Origin: Halobacteroidaceae bacterium
GTDB taxonomy: Bacteria > Bacillota > Halanaerobiia > B1SED10-174
Assembly (NCBI GenBank): GCA_003551665.1
Contig: PUNE01000020.1
Span: 1-35,772, forward strand
DNA: 35,772 nt
Reading direction: 5' to 3'
Made by a program: the position numbers and the translations under genes
Shown here: positions 1-7,084 of the stretch, piece by piece
Numbering within the stretch: position 1 is the stretch's first letter
Layout: each line of letters starts with the position of its first letter
The notes under the pieces: model-generated
Seen by the model: only the letters and a program-made list of their open reading frames with translations
The model's database searches: none
Told to the model about the DNA's origin: nothing

Positions 1-671
1 CCATCTCCCAGCTGGTGGCGGAGCAGTTCTTTTTTGGCAACAATAAATTCTTTCTCAATGGAAATTAATCCCCGGTCGATAAGTTCTCCGAAAAGCCTGG
101 AAATAGTTTCCCTAGAAGTACCAATAATACTGGCGATTTCCCTCTGGGGTAGCCTCTTTACCAGGAGGTTTTCTCCTTCCAGTGTCCCATTTTCCAAGAA
201 ATAGGAAAGGAGTCGGTGGTGGACATCCTGGAATATCAGTTTTTCAATTTCCCGGTTGGCTTTTCGCAACCTGGTGGTGAGAACAGGGATAAGGGAAAGG
301 GCAATATGGGGGGACTGCTTGAGAATCCGGGCAAAATCACTGGAATTTATCTGCAATGTTTCCAGGTCGGTCAGAGTTTGGGCCATGCCCGACCGCCCTT
401 TTCCATCAAGGATTGCCAGTTCTCCAAGGCAATCTCCCGGGCCAAGAATGGCAAGGGTTTTTTCCTTTCCCTCGGGGGAGACTTTTAATATTTTTACCCA
501 GCCTTTCCTGAGGATAAACAGGTTATCCCCCGGGTCATCTTCCATGAAAATTATTTCCCCTTTTTTAAATGACCGGGAGGAGGCAACCCCTGCAATTTTT
601 TCCAGGTCTTCTTTGCCCAGGGAAGAAAAAAGTTCTATACCCGAAAGGTAATCAATAGCAACTGAATCCAT
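1..671 (-). CDS. Crp/Fnr-family transcriptional regulator, 3' end cut by window edge
   Basis: Translating the minus strand from ATG 671 gives an open frame of 223 codons that runs off the window at base 1, so the C-terminus is missing. The N-terminal half is a cyclic-nucleotide-binding beta roll. It keeps a phosphate-binding-cassette pattern, GEL at residues 83-85 followed by RS at 93-94. A long dimer helix follows (about 125-150), then a winged helix-turn-helix (about 172-205) whose recognition helix reads SRETISR, very close to the SRETVGR of E. coli Crp. No Fnr-type N-terminal cysteine cluster is visible. It lies 50 bases downstream of the FecR gene on the same strand, with no terminator seen between them, and two genes after an adenylate cyclase. 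A cAMP-responsive role is therefore a reasonable inference. The family call is firm; the ligand is not proven. Confidence 0.9.
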   Translation of the reverse strand, partial: MDSVAIDYLSGIELFSSLGKEDLEKIAGVASSRSFKKGEIIFMEDDPGDNLFILRKGWVKILKVSPEGKEKTLAILGPGDCLGELAILDGKGRSGMAQTLTDLETLQINSSDFARILKQSPHIALSLIPVLTTRLRKANREIEKLIFQDVHHRLLSYFLENGTLEGENLLVKRLPQREIASIIGTSRETISRLFGELIDRGLISIEKEFIVAKKELLRHQLGD

Positions 672-721
672 AGTATTCAGCACCTTTCCACCTTTCTTTG
701 GGATTATTATCAAGTAAGGGC

Positions 722-1417
722 CTAGTCATCATGAAATTTGTCGGGTATTGTACCCCTTAATTTTTCCCGAATTCTGTCGGGCATTCCGCTATGTTTTTCG
801 GAGGAGCTATCGGAAGTCAATTCCATTGCGCCCTCTTCAGAATCTGAAGGCCTGACTCCTGGGGCTTTTCCTCTATAAGCCTCCACTGTTTCTCCTGGGC
901 CTACAATTACTTCCACACCCTGGGCAATCAGGACAACCTGCCCCTGGCTAACGCTCAGGGTTGTTTTTCCTCTCTCAACTACCAGGAAAAATTCAGTTCC
1001 CCGAACGGCTGCAACTGCACTCGGGGTCTCTACTTCAAAGGTAATTACTCCCTCAATGATCCTAATAATGCGAGCTCCAAGTGACCCCCGGCTCATGTAA
1101 AGGCTGTTTTTTTCCTCGCCAACTTCTCTGATCTCGAATAGGGAATTGGGTTCAACCCAGACCAGGGAACCACCGGGAAATTCAAGGAAAAGGGTGGACC
1201 TTCCCAGGGTCTGGACCCTGTCTCCTTCCATAAGAACATCATCCTGATCCAGGCTGGAAAAGTTCCAGAACTGCCACCAGGGAATGTTTCTCTGCAGCCT
1301 GACACTGCCCTCCATTTCCATTATTTTTACATGAGGTTCTGTTTCTGGATTTGCAGAGGTTCCAAACCAGAATGGAAGACAAACCAACAATATGGTAAGG
1401 ATAATTTTTTTGCTCAT
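722..1417 (-). CDS. FecR-domain exported protein
   Basis: The 231-residue protein starts with a signal peptide or membrane anchor (basic MSKK, hydrophobic run to about residue 20). The central part (about 30-175) has FecR-domain character: a stretch on initial charge and threshold (EGDRVQTLGRSTLFLEFPGG), then SLGARI, and TPSAVAAVRGTEFFL, which is the diagnostic 'P..VAAVRGTEF' motif, followed by VSQGQVVL and a GPGETVEA segment. The C-terminal 50 residues are acidic, Ser-rich and probably disordered. The start ATG lies 4 bases after the cyclase stop codon, so the two are translationally coupled. FecR domains outside iron uptake often sit beside CHASE2 proteins and are thought to be extracytoplasmic sensing or scaffold domains; that role here is inference. 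There is no sigma factor or TonB receptor beside it, so iron-citrate signalling is unlikely. Confidence 0.85.
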   Translation of the reverse strand: MSKKIILTILLVCLPFWFGTSANPETEPHVKIMEMEGSVRLQRNIPWWQFWNFSSLDQDDVLMEGDRVQTLGRSTLFLEFPGGSLVWVEPNSLFEIREVGEEKNSLYMSRGSLGARIIRIIEGVITFEVETPSAVAAVRGTEFFLVVERGKTTLSVSQGQVVLIAQGVEVIVGPGETVEAYRGKAPGVRPSDSEEGAMELTSDSSSEKHSGMPDRIREKLRGTIPDKFHDD

Positions 1418-1421
1418 ACGC

Positions 1422-3089
1422 TCACATCCCCAGATCTTTTATATTAATTACCAGCTGGTTTTCCTTTTTTCCGGAATATTCTCTGGCTGCGGCTGGTCCA
1501 AGGATAAGTTCGCCCGGCCGGGCCCTTTCTTCCAGGTGGCTTGCTGTATTGACCGGTGAGCCAATTACAGTATATTCCAGCCGCTTTTCGGACCCGATAT
1601 TTCCGGCGATGACCTCTCCTTTTTCCAGGCCTGCTCCCATGGGCAGCGGGAAATCCAGTTCAGTTAATCTCTTTTGGATCTCGGCAACTGCCTGGAGAGC
1701 TTTTTCCAGCGGATTTTCCAGGGGAAGGGGGGCCCCAAAAATAATCAGTGCCCCATCTCCGAGAAATTTATCCAGAGTTCCCCCTGATTCCATTGCTTTA
1801 TCAGTAACCACCCGGAAAAAAATATTGAGGTGCTTTACAGTTTCCTGCGAGCTCCGCCCGCTCGCCCAGATTGTAAAGCCCCTGAGGTCAACAAAAAGGG
1901 CAACGACTTCTTTGCTCTCCCCTTTGAGATTAACCATGTCCGGATTGGAAGTTATCCTGTCCACAATTTCGGGAGGCAGGTAACGCTGGAAAAGACTTTT
2001 CAATCTTTTCTGTCGTGTTTCCCCTCGAATAATCAGGTCATAGAGCTGGATTGAACTCTGGCCTGCAGTCCCAAGAAGCAGGGGTACTCTGGGTAAAAGG
2101 TATCCTGAGGAGAACAAAAGATGACCTGCAACAAGAATCAGGCTAATCTGAACCAGTCCGAAGATGAAATTGGTTTTAAAGTTTTGCCTGGTCATGAAAA
2201 ACCAGTTAAAAATAGCAAGTAGGAAAAAAATTAACATAACTGTCCAGACATTAAGGCGAATAATCTCCTGGTTCTGGATCAGGGTATTTATGGCGTGGGC
2301 CCCAAGAACAACCCCCGGGATGAAACCGTGATTGGAAAAAGGAGTCATTATCAAATCCCCCAGGGTGGGGTCAGTACTGCCGATTAAAACAATTCGGTTT
2401 TCCAGGAGGTCAGAATCAAAGTCTCCTGCAACCAGGTCTCTAAAAGATATTGTTGTAAAGGGGTTTCCAGGAGCGGGAAAGTAGATATAGGTTTCCTGGA
2501 AGGACAGTTCATCCCAGTCAGAACGGCCTGTAAAATCTGCTGCTATCAATTCAAACCAGCCGGAAAAACCTTCGATAAAGGGTAACCTTCTGATAATGCC
2601 ATCCCTGTCGGCTAAGTAGTTTACATGCCCAACCCCTGCAGCGCTCATGGCAAGGCTGGGGACGGGATTATACTTTTCACGGACAAGGGGTGTTTCCTGT
2701 TGGAACCTGCGGATCAGCCCCAGGTCAAGGGTCAGGGGGATGAAGGTTGGTCCGGCTTCCATTGCCCGGGCCAGATCTCCGTCCTCTTCTCTTTCTTCGA
2801 GGAAAAGGATATCAATCCCCACGCTGTGAGCACCCGCTGTGAAGGCCTGTTCAACGGCTTCAGCCAGGATGTTTCGTGGCCAGGGCCAGCCGGGATATTC
2901 CCCCAGGGAAGCCTGGTCGATGGCCACAATTACCACCGGTTGTTCTTCCTGGGTTTCTCCAACTTTTCCCAGGCGGTGACTGATGTCAATAAGAAGGTTT
3001 TCCAGGTTCTCCACTGCTCCGGTCAGGAAAAGAAGGCTGACCAGGAAAATAGCCAAAATATTGGAGAGGATTTTTTTGTTCTGGCCCAT
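1422..3089 (-). CDS. CHASE2-domain class III adenylate/guanylate cyclase
   Basis: The 555-residue protein has one N-terminal membrane segment (about 7-25). An extracytoplasmic CHASE2 domain follows (about 45-265), with typical motifs WPWPR, GHVNYLADRDG, IVLIGST and a PGVVLGAHA stretch. Three membrane segments (about 275-345) precede a class III nucleotide cyclase domain (about 390-550). Metal-binding aspartates are present at D401 (FVDLRGFT) and D445 (FLGDGA), the base-recognition lysine is at K441, and N514 is present. The residue matching the transition-state arginine is histidine (H518, in VNTASHLE). ATG 3089 is preferred to an in-frame TTG at 3098 because GGAAGG lies about 11 bases before the ATG but only 2 before the TTG. 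The product is probably a membrane sensor that makes cAMP for the Crp-like protein in the same operon. Substrate (ATP or GTP) and activity are not settled because of H518. Confidence 0.88.
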   Translation of the reverse strand: MGQNKKILSNILAIFLVSLLFLTGAVENLENLLIDISHRLGKVGETQEEQPVVIVAIDQASLGEYPGWPWPRNILAEAVEQAFTAGAHSVGIDILFLEEREEDGDLARAMEAGPTFIPLTLDLGLIRRFQQETPLVREKYNPVPSLAMSAAGVGHVNYLADRDGIIRRLPFIEGFSGWFELIAADFTGRSDWDELSFQETYIYFPAPGNPFTTISFRDLVAGDFDSDLLENRIVLIGSTDPTLGDLIMTPFSNHGFIPGVVLGAHAINTLIQNQEIIRLNVWTVMLIFFLLAIFNWFFMTRQNFKTNFIFGLVQISLILVAGHLLFSSGYLLPRVPLLLGTAGQSSIQLYDLIIRGETRQKRLKSLFQRYLPPEIVDRITSNPDMVNLKGESKEVVALFVDLRGFTIWASGRSSQETVKHLNIFFRVVTDKAMESGGTLDKFLGDGALIIFGAPLPLENPLEKALQAVAEIQKRLTELDFPLPMGAGLEKGEVIAGNIGSEKRLEYTVIGSPVNTASHLEERARPGELILGPAAAREYSGKKENQLVINIKDLGM

Positions 3090-3140
3090 TTTTCTCAAAC
3101 CCCTTCCAGGGTAATTTTGGCCTTGTATTCTTTTTTCGAC

Positions 3141-3169
3141 AGTTTACTACATTTTCCTTTTAAAGTCAA
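3141..3169 (-). promoter_or_regulatory. Predicted sigma-A promoter of the cyclase-fecR-crp operon
   Basis: Read on the minus strand, TTGACT (3169-3164) and TAAACT (3146-3141) are separated by exactly 17 bases. The -10 start lies about 50 bases upstream of the cyclase ATG at 3089. The -35 matches consensus at five of six positions and the -10 at four of six. No other good promoter was seen in front of this operon. Confidence 0.6.
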
Positions 3170-3416
3170 AAAGTTAATTGGAATAATAACTTCTTCTTTT
3201 AAGGGCAGGAGGTCATAAAACTTTGTTTTTGGCGGTAAAACAGGAAAAATGAGGCGCCCTGGTAATAAGAATTTTTCCTAAAAAGTTCTCGGGTTGGAGA
3301 GAAATTTGTAGTGGTTGAAAACAAAAGCTTATTTAATATGGGATTTTATCCGAAAATAATATATAATGGTAAAAGATTATTATTCTTAAACCTTACAGGA
3401 AGGGAGGAGTAATCCC
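3170..3416. other. Divergent intergenic region with an inverted repeat
   Basis: About 250 AT-rich bases separate the minus-strand cyclase promoter from the plus-strand gene at 3417. An inverted repeat AGGAAAAAT (3242-3250) / ATTTTTCCT (3271-3279) encloses a 20-base loop. TATAAT at 3362-3367 is a perfect -10 hexamer about 50 bases before the TTG start, but no good -35 lies 16-18 bases upstream of it. No coding frame with a ribosome binding site was found here. Confidence 0.4.
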
Positions 3417-4184
3417 TTGACCAATCGCTTTAATTGGGTTTTTATAGTTCTTGCCATTTTGCTTCTTTTTCCCGTAGGAGCAGTCCTTGCCAATGGAGGA
3501 ACCCAGGAATACACAGTGGAGCAGGAATGGAAGGATACTGAAAGAGAAGAACCCCAGGTTCCCGTTCCAACCTTTTTTCGCCCGGCACGGTTTTATTACA
3601 ATTACGGGCTGGGCTATCTGAACCTGGCCAGGGTTTCTGACCTGAATGACAGGACCCATGATGATTTTCCAGATCTTTCTACTGGGATGCTGGTAAGAAG
3701 GTGGAACTGGGTTCTGGGCTTGGGGAACGATTGGCGTGCAGGCTGGGTTAAAGTCCACGGCAGCCAGTCTACAAGCACAGGGGCAGGGGAAGATTTTCGC
3801 CAGGTAACTTACAGTTTGGAAGCCGGTGGTTTTCTTGTAGAAAGGGTTGTTTATGTTGACGGATTAACTGACCTGGCCCTGGGAGTTGCTGCAGGGCGCG
3901 GAACCCAGGAAGTCAAACTGCTCTTTTCCCAACCGGGGACCGGGGAAATAGATAATCCCTGGAAAGAGCCAATCAGTTCCAATTTAAGCCAACCTTTTTA
4001 TTTCCTCCAGCCTCAGTTCAATGCCCGTTTCAGGCTTACAGGACCCTTTACTGCAAACCTTCAGGGAGGGTATACATTCACCCTGGGTAGGGACCGCTGG
4101 ACAATTGAGGGAGAAGCGATCAGGGACGAGAGGTTCCGACCGGATGGCTTTCACCTCAGCGCCGGTCTTGGTGTTCGGTTTTAG
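3417..4184 (+). CDS. Exported protein, possible outer-membrane beta-barrel
   Basis: I do not recognise the family. The 255-residue product begins with a clear signal peptide (hydrophobic run about 7-23, AxA-like cleavage site near VLANG). The mature part is rich in aromatic and alternating polar/hydrophobic residues. It contains repeated strand-like segments, such as FYYNYGLGYLNL, FNARFRLTGPF and TANLQGGYTFTLG, and ends in GLGVRF. A C-terminal Phe on an amphipathic strand is the usual signature of BamA-inserted outer-membrane proteins, so this may be a small barrel in a diderm cell. That is inference. The start codon is TTG, supported by AGGGAGGAG at 3401-3409, 7 bases upstream. It is a single-gene unit: the divergent cyclase operon lies upstream and a strong terminator downstream. 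Confidence 0.7.
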   Translation: MTNRFNWVFIVLAILLLFPVGAVLANGGTQEYTVEQEWKDTEREEPQVPVPTFFRPARFYYNYGLGYLNLARVSDLNDRTHDDFPDLSTGMLVRRWNWVLGLGNDWRAGWVKVHGSQSTSTGAGEDFRQVTYSLEAGGFLVERVVYVDGLTDLALGVAAGRGTQEVKLLFSQPGTGEIDNPWKEPISSNLSQPFYFLQPQFNARFRLTGPFTANLQGGYTFTLGRDRWTIEGEAIRDERFRPDGFHLSAGLGVRF

Positions 4185-4217
4185 CCAGCAATAAATAAAA
4201 TTAAACAGGTTTTAAGC

Positions 4218-4258
4218 AGGAGGTTTTTCCCCCGGAAAAGCCTCTTTTCTTTTTTTTT
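4218..4258 (+). terminator. Rho-independent terminator
   Basis: A 13-bp stem (4218-4230 with 4234-4246, two G-T wobbles, loop CCC) built around AGGTTTTTCC / GGAAAAGCCT is followed directly by a T-rich tract to 4258. It closes the transcription unit of the exported protein and insulates it from the SOS-type promoter that begins next to it. Confidence 0.85.
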
Positions 4259-4259
4259 G

Positions 4260-4273
4260 CGAACAATTGTTCC
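4260..4273 (+). promoter_or_regulatory. LexA (SOS) box, site 1
   Basis: The sequence CGAACAATTGTTCC matches the Bacillus-type LexA/DinR consensus CGAACRNRYGTTYC at 13 of 14 positions. Its core GAACAATTGTTC is a perfect palindrome. It overlaps the predicted -35 of the downstream operon, which is the position expected for a repressor site. LexA binding is inferred from the motif. Confidence 0.75.
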
Positions 4274-4295
4274 CGGAACAAATGTATGGTATAAT
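4267..4295 (+). promoter_or_regulatory. Predicted promoter of the radical SAM / DNA-metabolism operon
   Basis: A perfect -10 hexamer TATAAT (4290-4295) lies 17 bases after TTGTTC (4267-4272), a poor -35 that shares only TTG with consensus. The start codon is about 30 bases downstream of the -10. The promoter is embedded in the two LexA-like boxes, consistent with damage-inducible rather than constitutive expression. Confidence 0.6.
4275..4288 (+). promoter_or_regulatory. Second, weaker LexA-like box, site 2
   Basis: GGAACAAATGTATG matches the LexA/DinR consensus at 11 of 14 positions. It follows site 1 after a single base and fills the promoter spacer. The two sites share a second palindrome, TTGTTCCCGGAACAA (4267-4281). 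The tandem arrangement would allow tight or cooperative repression, but this half is degenerate and less certain. Confidence 0.45.
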
Positions 4296-4325
4296 TAAAC
4301 CAGCAGCCAGAGGGGGTGAGGGGAA

Positions 4326-5530
4326 ATGGAACTGATTGATCGGCTCCGGATTTTGACTGCAGGGGCCCGCTACGATGCCTCCTGCGTCAGCAGCGGGAGC
4401 AGAAGGAATAAAGCAGGAGGAAGTATGGGGATATGCCATTCCTGGACCGAAGACGGGAGGTGTGTTTCTCTTTTAAAGATTTTGCAGACCAATGAATGTA
4501 TCTATAACTGCCAGTATTGTGTCCACAGAACCGAAAAGGATGGACCCAGGACTTCCCTGAGCTCCAGGGAAATTGCGGAAATTACCGTTAATTTTTTCCG
4601 CCGGAATTACATCGAGGGACTTTTTTTGAGTTCAGCCGTTCGGGGCAGCCCGGACCAGACCATGGAAAACATGCTGTCCTGCATTACAATTCTGAGGAAC
4701 GAATACAATTTCCCCGGCTATATCCACCTTAAAGGGATTCCCGGGGCAGATAGGATACTACTCAAAAAAGCTGGCCTCCTGGCTGATCGGATGAGTGTCA
4801 ATATTGAGCTGCCGAGCAGTGCCTCCCTGCAGCGACTGGCTCCCCAGAAAAAACCCGGGGAAATTTTTGGGCCCATGCGCTTTCTCCAGGAGCATCGGGA
4901 AATGGGGGGGGCTTTCTGGGAGCAGGGCAGAGTACCCAGCTGATTGTCGGGGCAAGCCCCGAAAGCGATAGGGAAATTATTAGTCTTTCAACTTACCTGT
5001 ACAGAAGTTTTTCCCTGAGCAGGATTTTTTATTCAGCCTACATGCCAACTGGAAATCCCAAATTTTTCCCGGATATCCATGACCCTCCGCTACTCCGGGA
5101 ACATCGACTCTACCAGGCTGATTGGTTGTTTCGGTTTTACCACTTTTCCCCTGAAGAAATCCTCCCCTCGGGCCAGAATAACCTGGATCAAGAGGTTGAT
5201 CCCAAGGCAGGTTGGGCGTTACGCAACCTTGCCCATTTCCCTGTAGAAATCAACAGGGCATCCTACCGGGAACTCCTGCGGGTTCCAGGATTGGGTCCGG
5301 TTTCTGCAGGAAGGATTATCCGGGCCAGAAAAGAAAGAACCCTGGATTACTCCCATTTAAAGAAGCTTGGTGTGGTTATGAAAAGGGCCCGCTTTTTTGT
5401 AACCTGCGGAGGGCGGAAAATACCAGGGTTGCCCACAAGGCCAGAACATATCAGGCCTTTCCTGATTCTTCCCAGCGGAAGGCCGCGTCAGAAAAGGCTT
5501 TTTGCTCCACCTGGAGGTGAAAGATTATGA
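4326..5530 (+). CDS. Radical SAM putative DNA modification/repair protein (TIGR03916-like), frameshifted
   Basis: Two open frames, 4326-4943 and the continuation ending at 5530, together encode one protein of about 401 residues, the usual size of this family. The first has the radical SAM cluster motif CxxxCxxC (C58, C62, C65 in NECIYNCQYC). The second frame resumes with GQSTQLIVGASPESDRE, which continues the barrel, and ends with a helix-hairpin-helix DNA-binding segment (VPGLGPVSAGRII). The break is in a run of eight G (4904-4911); one extra G would restore a single frame. It may be a homopolymer sequencing error, a real lesion, or a slippage or -1 frameshift site. The next gene overlaps it by ATGA, the usual genomic partner of this family. 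The exact reaction of the family is not established; a DNA repair or modification role is inferred from the partner, the HhH motif and the upstream LexA-like boxes. Confidence 0.85.
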
Positions 5531-6234
5531 AGGAGTATGTTTACGACGGTTCTTTTCAGGGAATGCTCACAGCTCTCAGCCTGGCCCTGGAAGAAGAAGG
5601 TGAGGTCCGGATCTGGAACAGAGAAGAGTTTCGACCTTCTCTGTTTGCTAAACCCCTGGAGGTAAAAACCAGCGCAGTTGAAAGCTTTAAATTTAAGAAA
5701 AAACTGGTCTGTAATTATCCCGAACCCCTTTACCGCACAGTTTTGCACTCTTTTCTTTCGGAGGAAAAGAGTTCCGCCAACCTCATCCTGGATTTTCTGA
5801 TCAGGCGAGGGAAGGGAGAAGTCGCCCTTGGGCACAGGGTAAGAGAACTGGAAAAAAGGGTATCGGTTGAAAAGGTCAGGCTCCTGGGATTTATCCGTTT
5901 TCAAGGGGTTGAACAGGGTTATTTTTATGCTCCAGTTCAGCCCATAAACAATGTCCTGGGTCTTCTTGCTCCTCACTTTGCCTCGCGGCAGAAGGGGCAT
6001 GATTGGGTAATCCATGACGTTAAAAGGGAAATAGCTGCAGTGGGGAAAGGAAGGAATTGGGAAATTAGGGCTCTCCCAAAACTAAAACCCCCCCTCAGCA
6101 GCGAGGAAAAAACAGTGCAAAACCTCTGGAAGGAACATTTTACCAGCCTGGCAGTTCCAGGTAGGATTAACCGGAAAAGACAGAATAGCCTTATTCCCCG
6201 CCGTTACTGGCCTCACCTTACGGAGAAAAGTTAA
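5527..6234 (+). CDS. TIGR03915-family putative DNA metabolism protein (DUF4130-like)
   Basis: The 235-residue protein opens with the characteristic YVYDGSFQGMLTAL segment. It has the family's central region (residues about 75-165), including LGFIRFQGVEQGYFYAPVQP and DWVIHDVKREIA. The C-terminus carries the expected YWPHLTEK ending after an RINRKRQ...RRYW basic patch. In many genomes this family is encoded next to the TIGR03916-type radical SAM protein, and here the start overlaps that gene's stop by four bases. It is a soluble cytoplasmic protein by composition. In some lineages this domain is linked to a uracil-DNA-glycosylase-like domain, which suggests DNA repair; that is context, not a demonstrated activity. 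Presumably it shares the LexA-like control of the operon. Confidence 0.85.
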   Translation: MKEYVYDGSFQGMLTALSLALEEEGEVRIWNREEFRPSLFAKPLEVKTSAVESFKFKKKLVCNYPEPLYRTVLHSFLSEEKSSANLILDFLIRRGKGEVALGHRVRELEKRVSVEKVRLLGFIRFQGVEQGYFYAPVQPINNVLGLLAPHFASRQKGHDWVIHDVKREIAAVGKGRNWEIRALPKLKPPLSSEEKTVQNLWKEHFTSLAVPGRINRKRQNSLIPRRYWPHLTEKS

Positions 6235-6251
6235 AGGAAGATTGTCATCAG

Positions 6252-6270
6252 TTTGTAACTGTTTTGTAAC
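6252..6270 (+). repeat. Direct repeat TTTGTAAC x2 upstream of the SDR gene
   Basis: TTTGTAAC occurs at 6252-6259 and again at 6263-6270, offset by 11 bases (one helical turn). It lies just ahead of a -10-like TATGAT (6281-6286) whose spacing from neither repeat suits a sigma-A promoter. One-turn spacing and the position at the head of a ten-gene cluster suggest an activator site, for example for the SARP-type regulator encoded at 16318. SARP proteins typically bind heptamer direct repeats about 11 bases apart. This is an inference. Confidence 0.4.
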
Positions 6271-6332
6271 ACTCCTGAGGTATGATTTTCTTGCGGTGCA
6301 GGATTAATAGTTTTCAAAAAGGAGGGCGGTTA

Positions 6333-7070
6333 ATGCGATTGCAGGGAAAAGTTGCGGTAATTACTGGTGGGGCCAGCGGAATAGGCCGGGAAACGGCTCT
6401 GATTTTTGCCCGTGAAGGTGCCGGTGTAGCCATCTGGGATATGGACCAGGAAGGCGCCGAAGTAGCAGAACACATAGAAAAAAATGGCGGCCAGGCGCTT
6501 TTTTCCCGGGTAGATGTTAGCAAAGCATCTGAAGTTGAAAAAGCCCTAAAAGAAGTTGAGGAAAAACTGGGTAAGGTGGATATTTTAATAAACAATGCCG
6601 GGATAACAAGGGATGGATTTTTAACCAAGATGGATCCCGAGGACTGGCAGAAGGTAATGGACGTTAACCTTACAGGCGTTTTTAACTGCAGCAAAGTTGT
6701 AGCCCAGAGCATGCTGGAACGGGAGCAGGGGGTAATAATAAATTCCTCTTCCGTTGTTGGTGTTTATGGAAATGTTGGCCAGACCAACTATTCAGCCACC
6801 AAGGCCGGGGTTATTGGACTGACCCACACCTGGTCCAAGGAACTGGGCAAAAAGGGGATCCGGGTCAATGCTGTAGCGCCGGGTTTTGTGGCCACCCCAA
6901 TGACTGAGAAGGTTCCTGATAAGATTCTGGACAAGATGAAGGATAAGACCCCACTGGGAAGGCTGGGGCAGCCAGAGGATATAGCCAATGCATATCTGTA
7001 CCTGGCTTCTGACGAAGCTGCCTTTGTGAACGGAGCGATCCTGCAGGTGGATGGAGGTCTGGTCCTGTAA
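6333..7070 (+). CDS. Short-chain dehydrogenase/reductase, FabG / 3-hydroxyacyl dehydrogenase type
   Basis: This is a 245-residue classical SDR. It has the TGGASGIG nucleotide motif (11-18), NNAG (87-90), the catalytic serine within 138-140, Y153 and K157 (YSATK), and the FabG-like VAPGFVATPMT segment. ATG 6333 is chosen because AAAAAGGAGG lies about 8 bases upstream; an upstream in-frame ATG at 6282 has no ribosome site. At the end of the second strand is Asp36 (IWDMD), a residue that normally favours NAD(H) and excludes NADPH. That fits a catabolic 3-hydroxyacyl dehydrogenase better than the fatty-acid-synthesis FabG. It is first in a cluster with an ABC importer, KAS III-like enzymes and a CoA-transferase, so it probably handles a hydroxy/oxo intermediate of that pathway. 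Confidence 0.88.
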   Translation: MRLQGKVAVITGGASGIGRETALIFAREGAGVAIWDMDQEGAEVAEHIEKNGGQALFSRVDVSKASEVEKALKEVEEKLGKVDILINNAGITRDGFLTKMDPEDWQKVMDVNLTGVFNCSKVVAQSMLEREQGVIINSSSVVGVYGNVGQTNYSATKAGVIGLTHTWSKELGKKGIRVNAVAPGFVATPMTEKVPDKILDKMKDKTPLGRLGQPEDIANAYLYLASDEAAFVNGAILQVDGGLVL

Positions 7071-7084
7071 GGGAGGTAGTCCGC

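Noticed and set aside
2625-3218. Plus-strand open frame of 197 codons opposite the CHASE2 cyclase
   Set aside because: It lies antisense to a gene with clear domains, has biased low-information sequence, and has no ribosome site or homology.
3306-3367. Promoter for the exported protein using TATAAT at 3362
   Set aside because: The -10 is perfect but no acceptable -35 or extended -10 is present; mentioned only in the intergenic entry.
6253-6286. Possible sigma-A promoter made from TTGTAA and TATGAT upstream of the SDR gene
   Set aside because: Spacers are 22 or 11 bases, outside the normal range, so I report only the direct repeat.
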